Shown one piece after another: positions 8,051 through 18,049 of a stretch of DNA of 64,000 nt; the stretch's first letter is position 1; each line of letters starts with the position of its first letter. The DNA lies in NCBI GenBank assembly GCA_020847535.1, contig JADLBU010000092.1, positions 48,140 to 112,139 on the forward strand, read 5' to 3'. The stretch comes from Phycisphaerales bacterium (lineage in GTDB: Bacteria > Planctomycetota > Phycisphaerae > Phycisphaerales > UBA1924). The notes under the pieces were generated by a model. It saw nothing but the letters and a program-made list of their open reading frames with translations. It was not told where the DNA came from and ran no database searches. Position numbers and translations under genes: made by a program.

Positions 8051-8749
8051 TCAAGCGGTCTTCGCAAACACCATCAACTCATGCCCATACCACCATCGCG
8101 TGTGGTAGCTCTCATGCACGAGCGACATCCCCGCGGCCGCCATCCACGCCTTCACATCCGATGGATCCACATAGTGGATCCACTGACGGGCGAGCGCCAG
8201 GTCATGCAGGCGATTCATCATCGGCCGCACCACACCGCGGCGGGTCATGTCCTTGTAGATGAACACACCACCCGGCTCGACACGGCTCGCCGCCTGCTCC
8301 AGCACCGCCCGCTGATGGGCCGGCGGGATGTGGTGCGCTACATCGATCATCGCCACTACATCAAACTCTCCCACGGGCCAGGCCTCCTCGACACCCAGCC
8401 GCACGAACTCTGGCACGCAACCTGCCTGACCAGCGCTTGCACCCATCCGTGCCACGTTCGCCTGTGCCATCGCGATCGCATCACGGGATGAATCAAACCC
8501 GATGAACCGCGCTGGGGAGCGTGTGGAGCACACCAGCGCTCCGAACAACCCGCCCCCGCAGCCGATGTCCAGCACCCGTGCCCCCGCGGGAACCGGCGGC
8601 AGAAGCACCTCGAATGGGCAGATGTACGGTCGCCAGTGCTGGAGGGTGCGGACCAGCACGGGTCCCCCGCGGAATACCGCGCGGGCGATCCCGGCGAGCC
8701 CGCTCGCCGTCAACGAATCACTCGTTTGGTCGTGTTGCCCAGTCTCCAA
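8051..8749 (-). CDS. Class I SAM-dependent methyltransferase
   Basis: 232 aa. Motif I ARVLDIGCGGGLFGAL (near residue 60) is a clear SAM-binding loop, followed by the acidic ribose contact FIGFDSS and motif IV FDVVAMIDVAHHIP. The C-terminus (SYHTRWWYGHELMVFAKTA) is typical of class-11-type enzymes acting on small molecules or lipids. The substrate is unknown. It is convergent with the response regulator and divergent from asnS. Confidence 0.88.
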   Translation of the reverse strand: METGQHDQTSDSLTASGLAGIARAVFRGGPVLVRTLQHWRPYICPFEVLLPPVPAGARVLDIGCGGGLFGALVCSTRSPARFIGFDSSRDAIAMAQANVARMGASAGQAGCVPEFVRLGVEEAWPVGEFDVVAMIDVAHHIPPAHQRAVLEQAASRVEPGGVFIYKDMTRRGVVRPMMNRLHDLALARQWIHYVDPSDVKAWMAAAGMSLVHESYHTRWWYGHELMVFAKTA

Positions 8750-8860
8750 GCACCAACTCTATCGGACACTCCTCAGGTTCCCATTTGCCCTTTGAACTTT
8801 GCAGCTTGAACTCTGCCGCCGGCCATTTCCTACCATCCCGCCCTAACCCCGGAGCTTCCC

Positions 8861-10432
<1,572 letters not shown>

Positions 10433-10595
10433 AGGCCACTGCGCACAAGCTCTGGCACACCGCAAGGGGCGCTCGTGTTCTCTCGCATTAGGTGTGTGTG
10501 ATCCGCCTCCGTCTCCGTTCTACTCCCCAGACACCCCTTGCCCGAAACCACGCTTCGGCACGCGCCACGAGCCAATCGCACCAGGGAGCCTTTCA

Positions 10596-11336
10596 ATGAG
10601 CGGCAACGCTGCCAGGATGCTCTGCGCACTTTCGACCCTTACCCTCGCCGGGCTTGCCCAGGCCACAGTCACCGGGCTCGCCAGCGCCAAGGGCGATTTC
10701 GTGGTCCGCGGCTATCGCGTCGGCAACAACACGCAAGACACCGCGCCCTTTGGCCTCGAGATCGCTTTCAAGGGCTCCGATCCCGGCAGCGCCAAAGGCA
10801 AGGACGATGCCAACAACATCGGCAGCGGTTTCTCCGATGGCTCTTCCGGCGCGTATTGGCTTGCCAACGGCGGTTCCAAGGGCGGGGGCTTCACGGTCTC
10901 CAGCTACACCGAATCAACCGCTTCTCCCGCAGGCTCCGCCAAGGCCGAACTGGGCGCGTGGGGTGAGTTCACCTTCGAGAACAAGTCCGCGAGCGATATC
11001 ACCGTGCTTTACGAGTTCAATTACCGCTGGGTCTCTTCAACGCTCGGCAATCTCCCGCTGCGCGAGAAGGGAAAGTCCGATCCCAAGATCGTCACGCTCA
11101 ACAACGAGACATTCGGCCAGGTGACGCAGTATCCCACGGGCCAGACGATCGCCATCGAAGGGAGTCCGGACCGCGAACTGCTGGTCCGCAAGGGCGAATC
11201 ATTCAAGTATCGCATCACATGCACCGCCAAGACCGAGGTCAGCGCCACGATCCCCAGCCCCGGCCCGATCGCGCTCGCAGGCACCGGCCTCGCAATGATC
11301 GCCGGCCGCCGCCGAAGCCGCCACACCTCCCCTTGA
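10596..11336 (+). CDS. Secreted protein with PEP-CTERM-like sorting tail
   Basis: 246 aa from ATG 10596, which has AGGGAG 12 bases upstream; upstream in-frame codons are not protein-like. An N-terminal signal peptide ends near residue 23 (GLAQATVTG). The middle is beta-rich with several Ser/Gly stretches. The last 30 residues (SATIPSPGPIALAGTGLAMIAG then RRRSR) have the Pro-containing motif, hydrophobic helix and basic end of PEP-CTERM proteins, which are thought to be cleaved by an exosortase and sent to the cell surface. The Glu of the classical PEP triad is replaced. Function unknown. Confidence 0.85.
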   Translation: MSGNAARMLCALSTLTLAGLAQATVTGLASAKGDFVVRGYRVGNNTQDTAPFGLEIAFKGSDPGSAKGKDDANNIGSGFSDGSSGAYWLANGGSKGGGFTVSSYTESTASPAGSAKAELGAWGEFTFENKSASDITVLYEFNYRWVSSTLGNLPLREKGKSDPKIVTLNNETFGQVTQYPTGQTIAIEGSPDRELLVRKGESFKYRITCTAKTEVSATIPSPGPIALAGTGLAMIAGRRRSRHTSP

Positions 11337-11380
11337 TCGGCTCGATGCTTCGGCACTTGGCCCCGATACCCTGACTGCCG

Positions 11381-11935
11381 ATGTCAGAACGCCAACTCAT
11401 GCTCTCCGGCGAGCTGTACCGCCCCGCCGATCCCGAACTCATCGCGCTCCGCCGCACCGCACGGCGGCTGTGCCGGCTCTTCAACACCTCCACCGAGGAA
11501 GAGCCCGATCGCCGCGCTGCCCTGATACGGGAGCTCTTCGGCGCGATCGGCCCCAAGTTCGAGATCGAGCCAGATTTCCGGTGCGACTACGGCGTCAACA
11601 TCCACGCCGGGAACAACTTCTTCATGAACTTCGGCTGCGTCATACTTGACTGCGGAAAGGTGACGATCGGGGACAACGTGATGTTCGCGCCGGGCGTGCA
11701 TCTGTACGCGGCGACCCATCCGGTTGATCCTGACCTTCGCAACAGCGGGCAGGAGTACGGGCGCCCGATCACGATCGGGAACAACGTGTGGATCGGCGGC
11801 CACGCGACCATCATGCCGGGGGTTGCCATCGGGGATGCGGCGATCATCGGGGCGGGGGCGGTGGTGACGAGGGATGTGCCTGCGCGCACGATTGTCGCCG
11901 GAAACCCGGCTCGCCCGATCCGCACGGTTCCGTGA
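11381..11935 (+). CDS. Sugar O-acetyltransferase (maltose acetyltransferase/NodL type)
   Basis: 184 aa, full length for the Maa/LacA/NodL group. It has the N-terminal Mac domain ([14 protein letters not shown]) and a left-handed beta-helix made of hexapeptide repeats with [31 protein letters not shown] and [19 protein letters not shown]. The catalytic His is in YAATHPVD. It transfers acetyl from acetyl-CoA to a sugar hydroxyl. The sugar cannot be deduced. It overlaps no neighbour and is convergent with the glycosyltransferase gene by 1 base. Confidence 0.93.
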   Translation: MSERQLMLSGELYRPADPELIALRRTARRLCRLFNTSTEEEPDRRAALIRELFGAIGPKFEIEPDFRCDYGVNIHAGNNFFMNFGCVILDCGKVTIGDNVMFAPGVHLYAATHPVDPDLRNSGQEYGRPITIGNNVWIGGHATIMPGVAIGDAAIIGAGAVVTRDVPARTIVAGNPARPIRTVP

Positions 11936-13480
11936 CTATCGCCGCCGGATGCGGTAGATGTTGAGCAGGCGGAAATGGCGCTGGTCTAACACATCGAATC
12001 CTTGCAGGGCATGATCGCGCTCTTCAATACCGATCGCGTTCCATCGCGAATGGATCAACAGGAACATCTCGCCGCCGCCCGCGCGCTCGGCGGCGAGCGA
12101 CAGGCCCTGCTCGAACGGCCGCTCCGGTCCCAGCTCGATTCGCGTGGCGTGCGGTGAGTAGTACGCGATCGGCAGGAGCGGTGTGCGCGAGATGACCGTG
12201 TAGCGGTCCGACGAGGCGCCCGATTCCATCCACGCCGCGGCGCCTCTCCAGTCCGGGTTGGGGTGCATGACCGTGTCATCCTCCGCACACCACGTGCGCA
12301 TGGAGATCGAGGAGAACGCGGTCAGGCCGAGCACCAGGGCTCCCGCAAGCCATCGCCTCCAACCCGCGGGAAACCGTGCGACCCCCGCCGCAAAGACGAT
12401 CGCCAGCCACGGGAGCATCACCGTCAGGTTGCGCGGCTGGTACATGCGTACCTCCATGCCCGACAGATCGCGCAGGACATCGGCCAGCAGCATGAGCACC
12501 ATCGGGCCGATGAAGCAGATCAGGGCCAGCCGCGCCCGCGCGGTGAAGGCGAGCGTGAAGAGTCCCAGCAGCATGGGTATCAGCAGCACCGCCGCCGGCA
12601 CGATTGCCCTGGTCACCCAGCTTTCGCGCAGAAAGGGCAGCGCGTTGCCGGTCTCAAACCACGTCAAGAGCCGCACCGGCTCGAACCACTTGAACGCCGT
12701 CAGGTAGTCCCGGTAGAGCGATTCTGCGTGCGAGAGCTTGAGGATCACCAGCGGTATGCACAGCAGCAGCATCGTCCCGATCGCGGTGAGCGATGTGACC
12801 ACTCGCCCGGCGCGCGGGCCGATGCGGCCGTGCTCCGGTGGGCTCCATTCGTTCGATGGGCTGACCAGCAGGAACACCCACGCGGGCATCAGCATCAAGA
12901 CTGACTGAAAGCTGGTCCAGAAGGCAAGCGAGCAGATGAAACCGGCGAGGATCGCAGATGGGATGCGCCGGCGAGCGAGCGCCCGTTGGCTTGCCATCAC
13001 GCCCAGCGTCGTCAGCAGGACGGTAAGCATGTTGTTCTTGGCTTCGGTGGAGAACCAGACATGAACCGGGGAGAGGGTCAGGTACCACGCGGCGAGCATC
13101 CCGGTGAGCCGGCCGAGCCTTCGGGAGGTCCAGGCGTACACGGCGGCGATCAACGCCAGGCTCGCCAGCAGGGATGGGATGCGGATGCTGATCTCGCTGT
13201 CCCCCAGGACGATGATCCACACCCACATCAGGGCGTTGTAGAGCGGGCCGTGGATATCGTAGAGGAGGATGCTCTTGAGGGCAGGGCCGCCAAGCATGAT
13301 GCGGGTTCGCCAGACTTCATCGAACCACAGGCTCTGGATGAGGCCCGGGAGGCGCAGGGCGAGCATGCAGACCACAAGCGAGATCCACATGCGCGCCGAA
13401 CCGCGCTGTGCCTGCATGGCGAGCGCTCCCCGCGGCGCGGGTCGAGCATGTAAGGCCGGCGCTGCCGGCCCAGTGTTCAT
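11936..13480 (-). CDS. GT-C glycosyltransferase (ArnT/GT39-like), multi-pass membrane protein
   Basis: 514 aa with about 10 to 12 hydrophobic helices. The first extracytoplasmic loop contains LWFDEVWR, the acidic DE motif typical of polyprenyl-phosphate-sugar dependent GT-C enzymes, then YDIHGPLYNALMWVW and WYLTLSPVHVWFSTEAKNN, as in the dolichyl-phosphate-mannose family. It probably glycosylates a lipid or exported protein on the periplasmic side. ATG 13480 gives an Ala/Pro-rich leader; the ATG at 13417 has a better Shine-Dalgarno (GGGGAGC) and may be the true start. The C-terminal 110 residues are soluble. Confidence 0.85.
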   Translation of the reverse strand: MNTGPAAPALHARPAPRGALAMQAQRGSARMWISLVVCMLALRLPGLIQSLWFDEVWRTRIMLGGPALKSILLYDIHGPLYNALMWVWIIVLGDSEISIRIPSLLASLALIAAVYAWTSRRLGRLTGMLAAWYLTLSPVHVWFSTEAKNNMLTVLLTTLGVMASQRALARRRIPSAILAGFICSLAFWTSFQSVLMLMPAWVFLLVSPSNEWSPPEHGRIGPRAGRVVTSLTAIGTMLLLCIPLVILKLSHAESLYRDYLTAFKWFEPVRLLTWFETGNALPFLRESWVTRAIVPAAVLLIPMLLGLFTLAFTARARLALICFIGPMVLMLLADVLRDLSGMEVRMYQPRNLTVMLPWLAIVFAAGVARFPAGWRRWLAGALVLGLTAFSSISMRTWCAEDDTVMHPNPDWRGAAAWMESGASSDRYTVISRTPLLPIAYYSPHATRIELGPERPFEQGLSLAAERAGGGEMFLLIHSRWNAIGIEERDHALQGFDVLDQRHFRLLNIYRIRRR

Positions 13481-13541
13481 GCGGTCATCGTACAGAGAGG
13501 ATGCGGTGAGGGCCGATGGGGGGCGGCGGGGCGAGAGACTC

Positions 13542-14795
13542 TCATTCCTCGCTGGGTTCAGCGCCGTAGTCGAAGTTCATCGTGTAGCACGAAGCCCAGA
13601 ACGGGTACGCGGTCTCGCAGCGGAAGCCCACGAACTGGTCGGGGTTCCAGGCGCTGGCCTCGAACAGGCGCTCGGTGAGCTGGGCCTGGCGCGGGTAGGC
13701 AGCGCTCGATGCCTTGCGGATGCCGGTTCCAAGCACCTGGAGCAGCGGCGCGCTGGGAAGTGCATCGTACCAGTTGCCCGGCCGGGTCGATCGTGCCTCG
13801 CGCGGCCACAGGAACATCTCCAGCGAGGGGACGCAGTTCTGCGCCAGAGATCGCTCGAGGTAGACATCAAAGACCGCAGCCCTGGCGGGCACGCGGATAT
13901 TGAAGCGAGTCTCCTGGAGCTTGCGCAGGTACTGGGAGTTCTCATCATCGTCGGGGGCGTTGGAGGCGAGCACCACATCGACGGCTTCATCTATCCCGCG
14001 CGGCTCGACGACGGCGTGCAGTTCCCGGCCGCGCCTGCGGCTGGTGACCAGCGCCAGCGGGTCGGTGCAGAACTCCATGAGGACCCGTTCCCCGGAGAGG
14101 ACGGGGATGCTTGACTTCACGGGGGCAGTGCCGCTCGCGTGGGCTTGAGCATCCTTGTCCGAGGGATCGACGCTGCGGCCCAAGACCAGCGGCATGACAT
14201 CCGGTCGGGCGCGGTAGCCGATGACGCCGTGGCCGCCGAAGATCTCAACCTTGGCCGGATCCTGCGGCTTGGGACGGACCATCATCACGATGGTGCGGGC
14301 ATCCATCACGCGACCCACGCACTCGGAGGCCGCCTCGAAGAGCCGGCGACGGGCATCGACCGAGTCACCGCTCTGCATCGAGGGCATGCCCGGGCTCGCC
14401 GCTTCTTCCGGCGGCTCGATCGCACGCACCAACCCGGACTGGCTGATCCCCAGTTCACGCAACGCGGATTCGAAAAGATCCGCGGCCGAAGAGACACCCC
14501 GGATCGCATCGGCAGTCAAACCGGCATCCTGGGCGCCACGGACGATCTGGCGCAGCCCCGCGGTCCCGGGCCCCTTGGCGAGCGCCTCGATCGGATCTCT
14601 GGAGAGGCGAGCGGCGGAAATGGCTCTCTGAGCGGTTCCGCGATCAATATTGAGGAATCGAGCCAGGCCGCGCGCTGTCCTGGACTCCTCGGGGACCGAT
14701 TCAAGCAGCCCGGAAAGCTCTCCGCAGAGACGACGGCCAAGCACTTTGAGGCGTGCGGAATCCGTCTCTGAGAATGGTGTCAATATTCTTGCCAA
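13542..14795 (-). CDS. Unrecognised 417-aa protein with N-terminal helix-turn-helix-like segment
   Basis: 417 aa from a TTG start at 14795; AAAGGTG lies upstream and the only nearby ATG runs into a stop at once. Residues about 35-70 (ARGLARFLNIDRGTAQRAISAARLS) look like a helix-turn-helix. Residues about 150-415 are mixed alpha/beta with no motif I recognise. It has no membrane segment. The long upstream region carries repeated TGTCAC half-sites (14837-14966), so tight regulation or autoregulation is plausible. It could be a transcription factor with a ligand domain, but this is inference. Confidence 0.7.
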   Translation of the reverse strand: MARILTPFSETDSARLKVLGRRLCGELSGLLESVPEESRTARGLARFLNIDRGTAQRAISAARLSRDPIEALAKGPGTAGLRQIVRGAQDAGLTADAIRGVSSAADLFESALRELGISQSGLVRAIEPPEEAASPGMPSMQSGDSVDARRRLFEAASECVGRVMDARTIVMMVRPKPQDPAKVEIFGGHGVIGYRARPDVMPLVLGRSVDPSDKDAQAHASGTAPVKSSIPVLSGERVLMEFCTDPLALVTSRRRGRELHAVVEPRGIDEAVDVVLASNAPDDDENSQYLRKLQETRFNIRVPARAAVFDVYLERSLAQNCVPSLEMFLWPREARSTRPGNWYDALPSAPLLQVLGTGIRKASSAAYPRQAQLTERLFEASAWNPDQFVGFRCETAYPFWASCYTMNFDYGAEPSEE

Positions 14796-14836
14796 TCAAA
14801 CACCTTTCATATACCGTACATTCCAGTGCATATGTG

Positions 14837-14966
14837 GTGACAGACGCAGTATACCGCAAGTTTTGGTCATATCTACCGCAAATGTGCGTGCAGAACTCTC
14901 AGAAGGTTGCTATGCTGTCACTCAGTGACATATAAATGTCACTCGGAGACGTGAGTGCAGTGTCAC
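14837..14966. promoter_or_regulatory. Cluster of TGTCAC half-sites in an AT-rich control region
   Basis: TGTCAC or its complement occurs at 14837-14842 (reverse), 14916-14921, 14925-14930 (reverse), 14937-14942 and 14961-14966. The second and third form a perfect palindrome, TGTCAC-TCA-GTGACA. The surrounding 14796-14945 is strikingly AT-rich for this genome. It is the only non-coding stretch of this size between the divergent 417-aa protein and the epimerase, and looks like an operator region. Confidence 0.55.
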
Positions 14967-15030
14967 GGGTCGCGTTCAACACCTGTTGAAGCGAGATCCA
15001 TCCAACCAAGGCACAATTCTTTCCCACCAG

Positions 15031-15062
15031 AGCCCCCGCGCGTTGCGGGGGTTTCTGCTTTT
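15031..15062 (+). terminator. Intrinsic terminator with no coding gene upstream
   Basis: CCCCCGC (15033-15039) pairs with GCGGGGG (15045-15051) and is followed by TTTCTGCTTTT. There is no open frame on the plus strand between 14800 and here. A second stem, TTCAACA-CC-TGTTGAA (14975-14990), lies upstream. Together they suggest a short untranslated RNA of roughly 80-120 bases or the leader of the epimerase gene. Confidence 0.7.
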
Positions 15063-15150
15063 ACAGGACCACGTGCGCGGAATGGAAGTCGATTGCGGCG
15101 ACTAATGGATTCAAAGCCATCTATGCGACTGCCTGATAGACTGATCTGGA

Positions 15151-16248
15151 ATGAAGCTCCCGGCTGATGTGGTCTCCAAACTCCGTGGGAAGTACCAGGG
15201 AAAGTCCGTCTGCGTCACAGGCGGGGCCGGGTTCATTGGCGGCCACCTGTGCGATGCCCTCCTGTCGATGGGCGCCAATATCACCGTTATTGATGACCTC
15301 TCCAACAGCACGGCCGAGCACATCGCCTCGCTGATGGACCTAGAGCCCCGCCGGGTCCGGTTCGTGCATGGATCGGTGCTCGATGATGATGCCCTGATGG
15401 AAGCCGTCGCCAGGGGAGGCACCGGGGATGGCTGCGATATCGTTTTCCACCTCGCGGCGATCGGATCGGTTCCCAAATCGATCGCCAACCCTCAGCGGAC
15501 CTGGTCTGTCAACGCGACCGGGACGGTTCGCGTGCTCGCGGCCGCGAGCGCCAAGGCCCCCAACGGTCCCAAGCACCCCGTGGATCGCGTGGTGCTGGCC
15601 TCCTCCTCCTCCGTCTACGGAGATCCGACCGCCGCGGGCACGGTCGGAGTGCAACTTCCGCCCCTGCCGAAGGTTGAGACAATGCTGCCCCGGCCGCTCT
15701 CGCCTTATGCGGCGAGCAAACTGGCGGCCGAAAGCCTGATGGCGGCGTGGGCGAACAGCTTCCGGATGTCCACGGTTTCGCTGAGATACTTCAATGTCTT
15801 CGGGCCCCGCCAGTCTCCCGATTCGGAGTACGCGGCGGTGGTGCCGGTGACCGCCAAGCGGCTCTTGGCAGGACAGCCGGCACTCATTTATGGGGATGGT
15901 CGCCAAGGCCGGGACTTCACGTTCGTCGCCAACGCGGTGCTCGGGACCCTGCTCGCCGGCGTTGCCGATTGGCCTTTCCGCGGCGATGCGGTCAACATCG
16001 CATCGGGTCGGCGAACCAGCGTGCTGGACCTGGTGGGGATGTTGGGACGGGCGTGCGGCGCTGAGGGCCGGGCTCCTGAAATGAAGCCGGAGCGCTCCGG
16101 AGATGTGCGCGATTCGCTCGCCGACCTCGGCCGCGCTCGTGAACTGCTCGGCTACGAACCCGTGACAGCCCTTGAAGCGGGGATCGTGGAGACGATGGCG
16201 TACTACCGGACGATCTTTCCCACCGGAGCTGCCACCAGGCGCGCATGA
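15151..16248 (+). CDS. NAD-dependent epimerase/dehydratase (extended SDR, UDP-sugar type)
   Basis: 365 aa. The N-terminal Rossmann motif CVTGGAGFIGGHLCDAL binds NAD(H); VIDDLSN is the acidic ribose contact. The catalytic set is Ser in ASSSSVYGD and Tyr-Lys in SPYAASKLAAE. RYFNVFGPRQSPDSEYAAVVP is the conserved substrate-side segment of UDP-glucose/UDP-GlcNAc 4-epimerases such as GalE/WbpP. It probably makes a nucleotide sugar for surface polysaccharide; the exact sugar is uncertain. The next small gene overlaps its end by 4 bases. Confidence 0.92.
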   Translation: MKLPADVVSKLRGKYQGKSVCVTGGAGFIGGHLCDALLSMGANITVIDDLSNSTAEHIASLMDLEPRRVRFVHGSVLDDDALMEAVARGGTGDGCDIVFHLAAIGSVPKSIANPQRTWSVNATGTVRVLAAASAKAPNGPKHPVDRVVLASSSSVYGDPTAAGTVGVQLPPLPKVETMLPRPLSPYAASKLAAESLMAAWANSFRMSTVSLRYFNVFGPRQSPDSEYAAVVPVTAKRLLAGQPALIYGDGRQGRDFTFVANAVLGTLLAGVADWPFRGDAVNIASGRRTSVLDLVGMLGRACGAEGRAPEMKPERSGDVRDSLADLGRARELLGYEPVTALEAGIVETMAYYRTIFPTGAATRRA

Positions 16249-16448
16249 GCCGAATCGTCGAAACGCTGGGTGGAGTGTGGGAGCTGGCGCGGCTGGCGAT
16301 CATCACGCGGCTGCGGTTTGGGGGTCCATACTGGAAGTGGCGGATGCACACGGCGTTCGGTCGCGGGATGCCCGCGACGCGCGGGGAGCTGGTGCGCTCG
16401 GTGCTGGAGTATGGGCGGTGGGTATACCGGATGAAGCGGGGGAAGTAG
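16245..16448 (+). CDS. Small basic protein coupled to the epimerase gene
   Basis: 67 aa; its ATG overlaps the epimerase stop (ATGA, 16245-16248), implying translational coupling. It is rich in Arg, Trp and Gly (LRFGGPYWKWRMHTAFGRG) with a Lys/Arg-rich end. A short hydrophobic helix (VWELARLAIITRL) may sit on the membrane surface. I recognise no family. The overlap with a conserved gene and ordered sequence argue that it is real. Confidence 0.65.
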   Translation: MSRIVETLGGVWELARLAIITRLRFGGPYWKWRMHTAFGRGMPATRGELVRSVLEYGRWVYRMKRGK

Positions 16449-16464
16449 GGAAGGCGCTATCCGG

Positions 16465-16830
16465 TCACGAAGAGCGCTGTGAAGCGGTTTCGAGATCGAA
16501 GACCTCTTCCATGGGCGTCCACCAGTCCGAGGGTGAGCTTGCCGGCGGCGCTTCTGCAACGCGCTGCTGGAACGTGCGCATGAGGGTGTCCCACTCCCGG
16601 ACCCTGGGATCCTTGGCGTAGTTCTGGTAATCCCGGGCAGGGTTGAAGTCGTCGGGCGCTTCATAATACATGAAGAGGTGCGTGCCGAGCAGGAAGATCT
16701 TCATGCGCCTGATGCCGATCGCCCGGAGTCCGTTGAGGACTTCAGGCCACACGCGGGTGTGCCAGTCTTTGTACTCGGCGATCAGCGTGGGATCGTTCTT
16801 GAGGTCGAGGACTTGGGCGTAGGAGCGCAT
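16465..16830 (-). CDS. L-rhamnose mutarotase family protein
   Basis: 121 aa, a ferredoxin-like fold. The family pattern is present: LDLKNDPTLIAEYKDWHTRVWPEVLNGLRAIGI, then FLLGTHLFMYYEAPDDF. The catalytic His and Tyr positions (YKDWH, MYYEA) are kept. Such enzymes interconvert alpha and beta anomers of rhamnose or fucose in the cytoplasm. The C-terminal 20 residues are an extra tail. Its start lies 65 bases from the divergent Gfo/Idh/MocA gene, suggesting a shared sugar-utilisation context. Confidence 0.88.
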   Translation of the reverse strand: MRSYAQVLDLKNDPTLIAEYKDWHTRVWPEVLNGLRAIGIRRMKIFLLGTHLFMYYEAPDDFNPARDYQNYAKDPRVREWDTLMRTFQQRVAEAPPASSPSDWWTPMEEVFDLETASQRSS

Positions 16831-16839
16831 GGGGGAGGA

Positions 16840-16880
16840 TAGAGACGGAGAGACGAAGTGGGGGAGTGCGGGGACGCGGA
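16840..16880. repeat. Possible degenerate family A repeat arm
   Basis: GAGACGGAGAGACGAAGTGG with adjacent GGAGTGCGGGGACGCGGAG resembles the GTGACGAA/GTCACGGA octamer arms found at 5211, 20219 and 23256, but with several mismatches. It occupies the divergent gap upstream of the Gfo/Idh/MocA gene. Confidence 0.35.
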
Positions 16881-16894
16881 GCTATTCTCTTTCC

Positions 16895-18010
16895 ATGGGA
16901 TTCATCAAGCACATTCCGGGGACCAATCCGATCCCCAAGCTCGAACGCGATCCGCGGGCGCTGGGGTTGGGGGTGATCGGGCTGCACGAGGGGCGGACGC
17001 TGCTGCTCGCGATGGATCGTACCAGCCGGATCTACCCGATCGCCGGCTGCGATCTGAATCCCGACAAGATCCAGGCCTGCCGGGATGTGCTGCCGGACCT
17101 GTTCTACACCAGCGACTACGCCGCGATGCTCGCCAGCCCTGATGTCAAGGTGGTGGGGATCTACACCCCCGATTCCCTGCACGCCGAGCACATCACGCTC
17201 GCCTTCGAGGCCGGCAAGGATGTCATCTGCACCAAGCCGGTAGTGAACAGCCTCGATGATGCCCGGCGGATTCTCGAAGTCGGCCGGCGAACCGGGCGAC
17301 GGCTGATGGTGGGGCAGTCGACACGATTCTTCGAGCCCTTCCGCCGCCAGCGCGCGGCCTTCGATCGCGGCGAACTGGGCCATATCGAACTGCTCGATGC
17401 CCACTACATCCACCGCATGGATTGGTACTACCAGAAGAGCCCCTGGGTCGCCAGCGCGACCGACTGGGTCTTCCTGGGGATGTCGCACCCGATCGATCTC
17501 TTGTGCTGGTATCTGGGGCCGATCAGGAGCGTATCGGCGAGCTGCTATCAGTCGGAGCTGGGCAAAGCGCACCAGCTCGCGAGCCCGGATGTCTACATCG
17601 TCAACGCGATCGCAGAGTCTGGGCGGATCGGACGGGCGATGGGGCACTACGGCTGCCACGAGCTGCCGGCCGCGCGGAACTGCATCGAGCTGATGCTGTA
17701 CGGGACCAAGACGACGAGCCTGGCGCAGTACCACGACATGCGATACGTGTACGCAGCGCCCGATGGCACGGAGGTGATGGAGGATCACCTGTACGCGGGC
17801 CGGCAGTACTACTTCAACAGCGAAGTGCATGGGATGCACTACGGGGAGTTTGCAAACTACGCGGAGTACTTTGCACAGGCGATCTTGGAAGGGAAGCCCA
17901 ACAGCCCTGACTTGGAGGAGGGAGTCAGGACGCTGTGCGTGATGGAGGCGGTGCGGAGGTCGGCGAAGGAAGGGCGCACAGTCGAGGTTGAGGACATCAC
18001 GCGGCGATGA
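16895..18010 (+). CDS. Gfo/Idh/MocA family oxidoreductase
   Basis: 371 aa from ATG 16895; an earlier GTG-type extension overlaps the divergent mutarotase. The N-terminal Rossmann domain has LGVIGLHEGRTLLLAM and AGCDLNPDK, followed by CTKPVVNSLDDA where Lys-Pro matches the catalytic EKP motif with Cys-Thr in place of Glu. The C-terminal alpha/beta domain contains YIHRMDWYYQKSPW and SHPIDLLCWYLG, including the catalytic-type His. The expected reaction is NAD(P)-dependent oxidation or reduction of a sugar or inositol. The next gene is convergent after 39 bases. Confidence 0.9.
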   Translation: MGFIKHIPGTNPIPKLERDPRALGLGVIGLHEGRTLLLAMDRTSRIYPIAGCDLNPDKIQACRDVLPDLFYTSDYAAMLASPDVKVVGIYTPDSLHAEHITLAFEAGKDVICTKPVVNSLDDARRILEVGRRTGRRLMVGQSTRFFEPFRRQRAAFDRGELGHIELLDAHYIHRMDWYYQKSPWVASATDWVFLGMSHPIDLLCWYLGPIRSVSASCYQSELGKAHQLASPDVYIVNAIAESGRIGRAMGHYGCHELPAARNCIELMLYGTKTTSLAQYHDMRYVYAAPDGTEVMEDHLYAGRQYYFNSEVHGMHYGEFANYAEYFAQAILEGKPNSPDLEEGVRTLCVMEAVRRSAKEGRTVEVEDITRR

Positions 18011-18049
18011 GAAGAGAGGCGTCGAGCCACGAGGCATCCAGGCATCAAG

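Noticed and set aside
18011..18049. Another dispersed repeat family (GAGGCATCCAGGCATCAAG) between the oxidoreductase and Xer genes
   Set aside because: It resembles GCATCAAG-type repeats seen in other genomes, but it occurs only once here and lacks a second arm.
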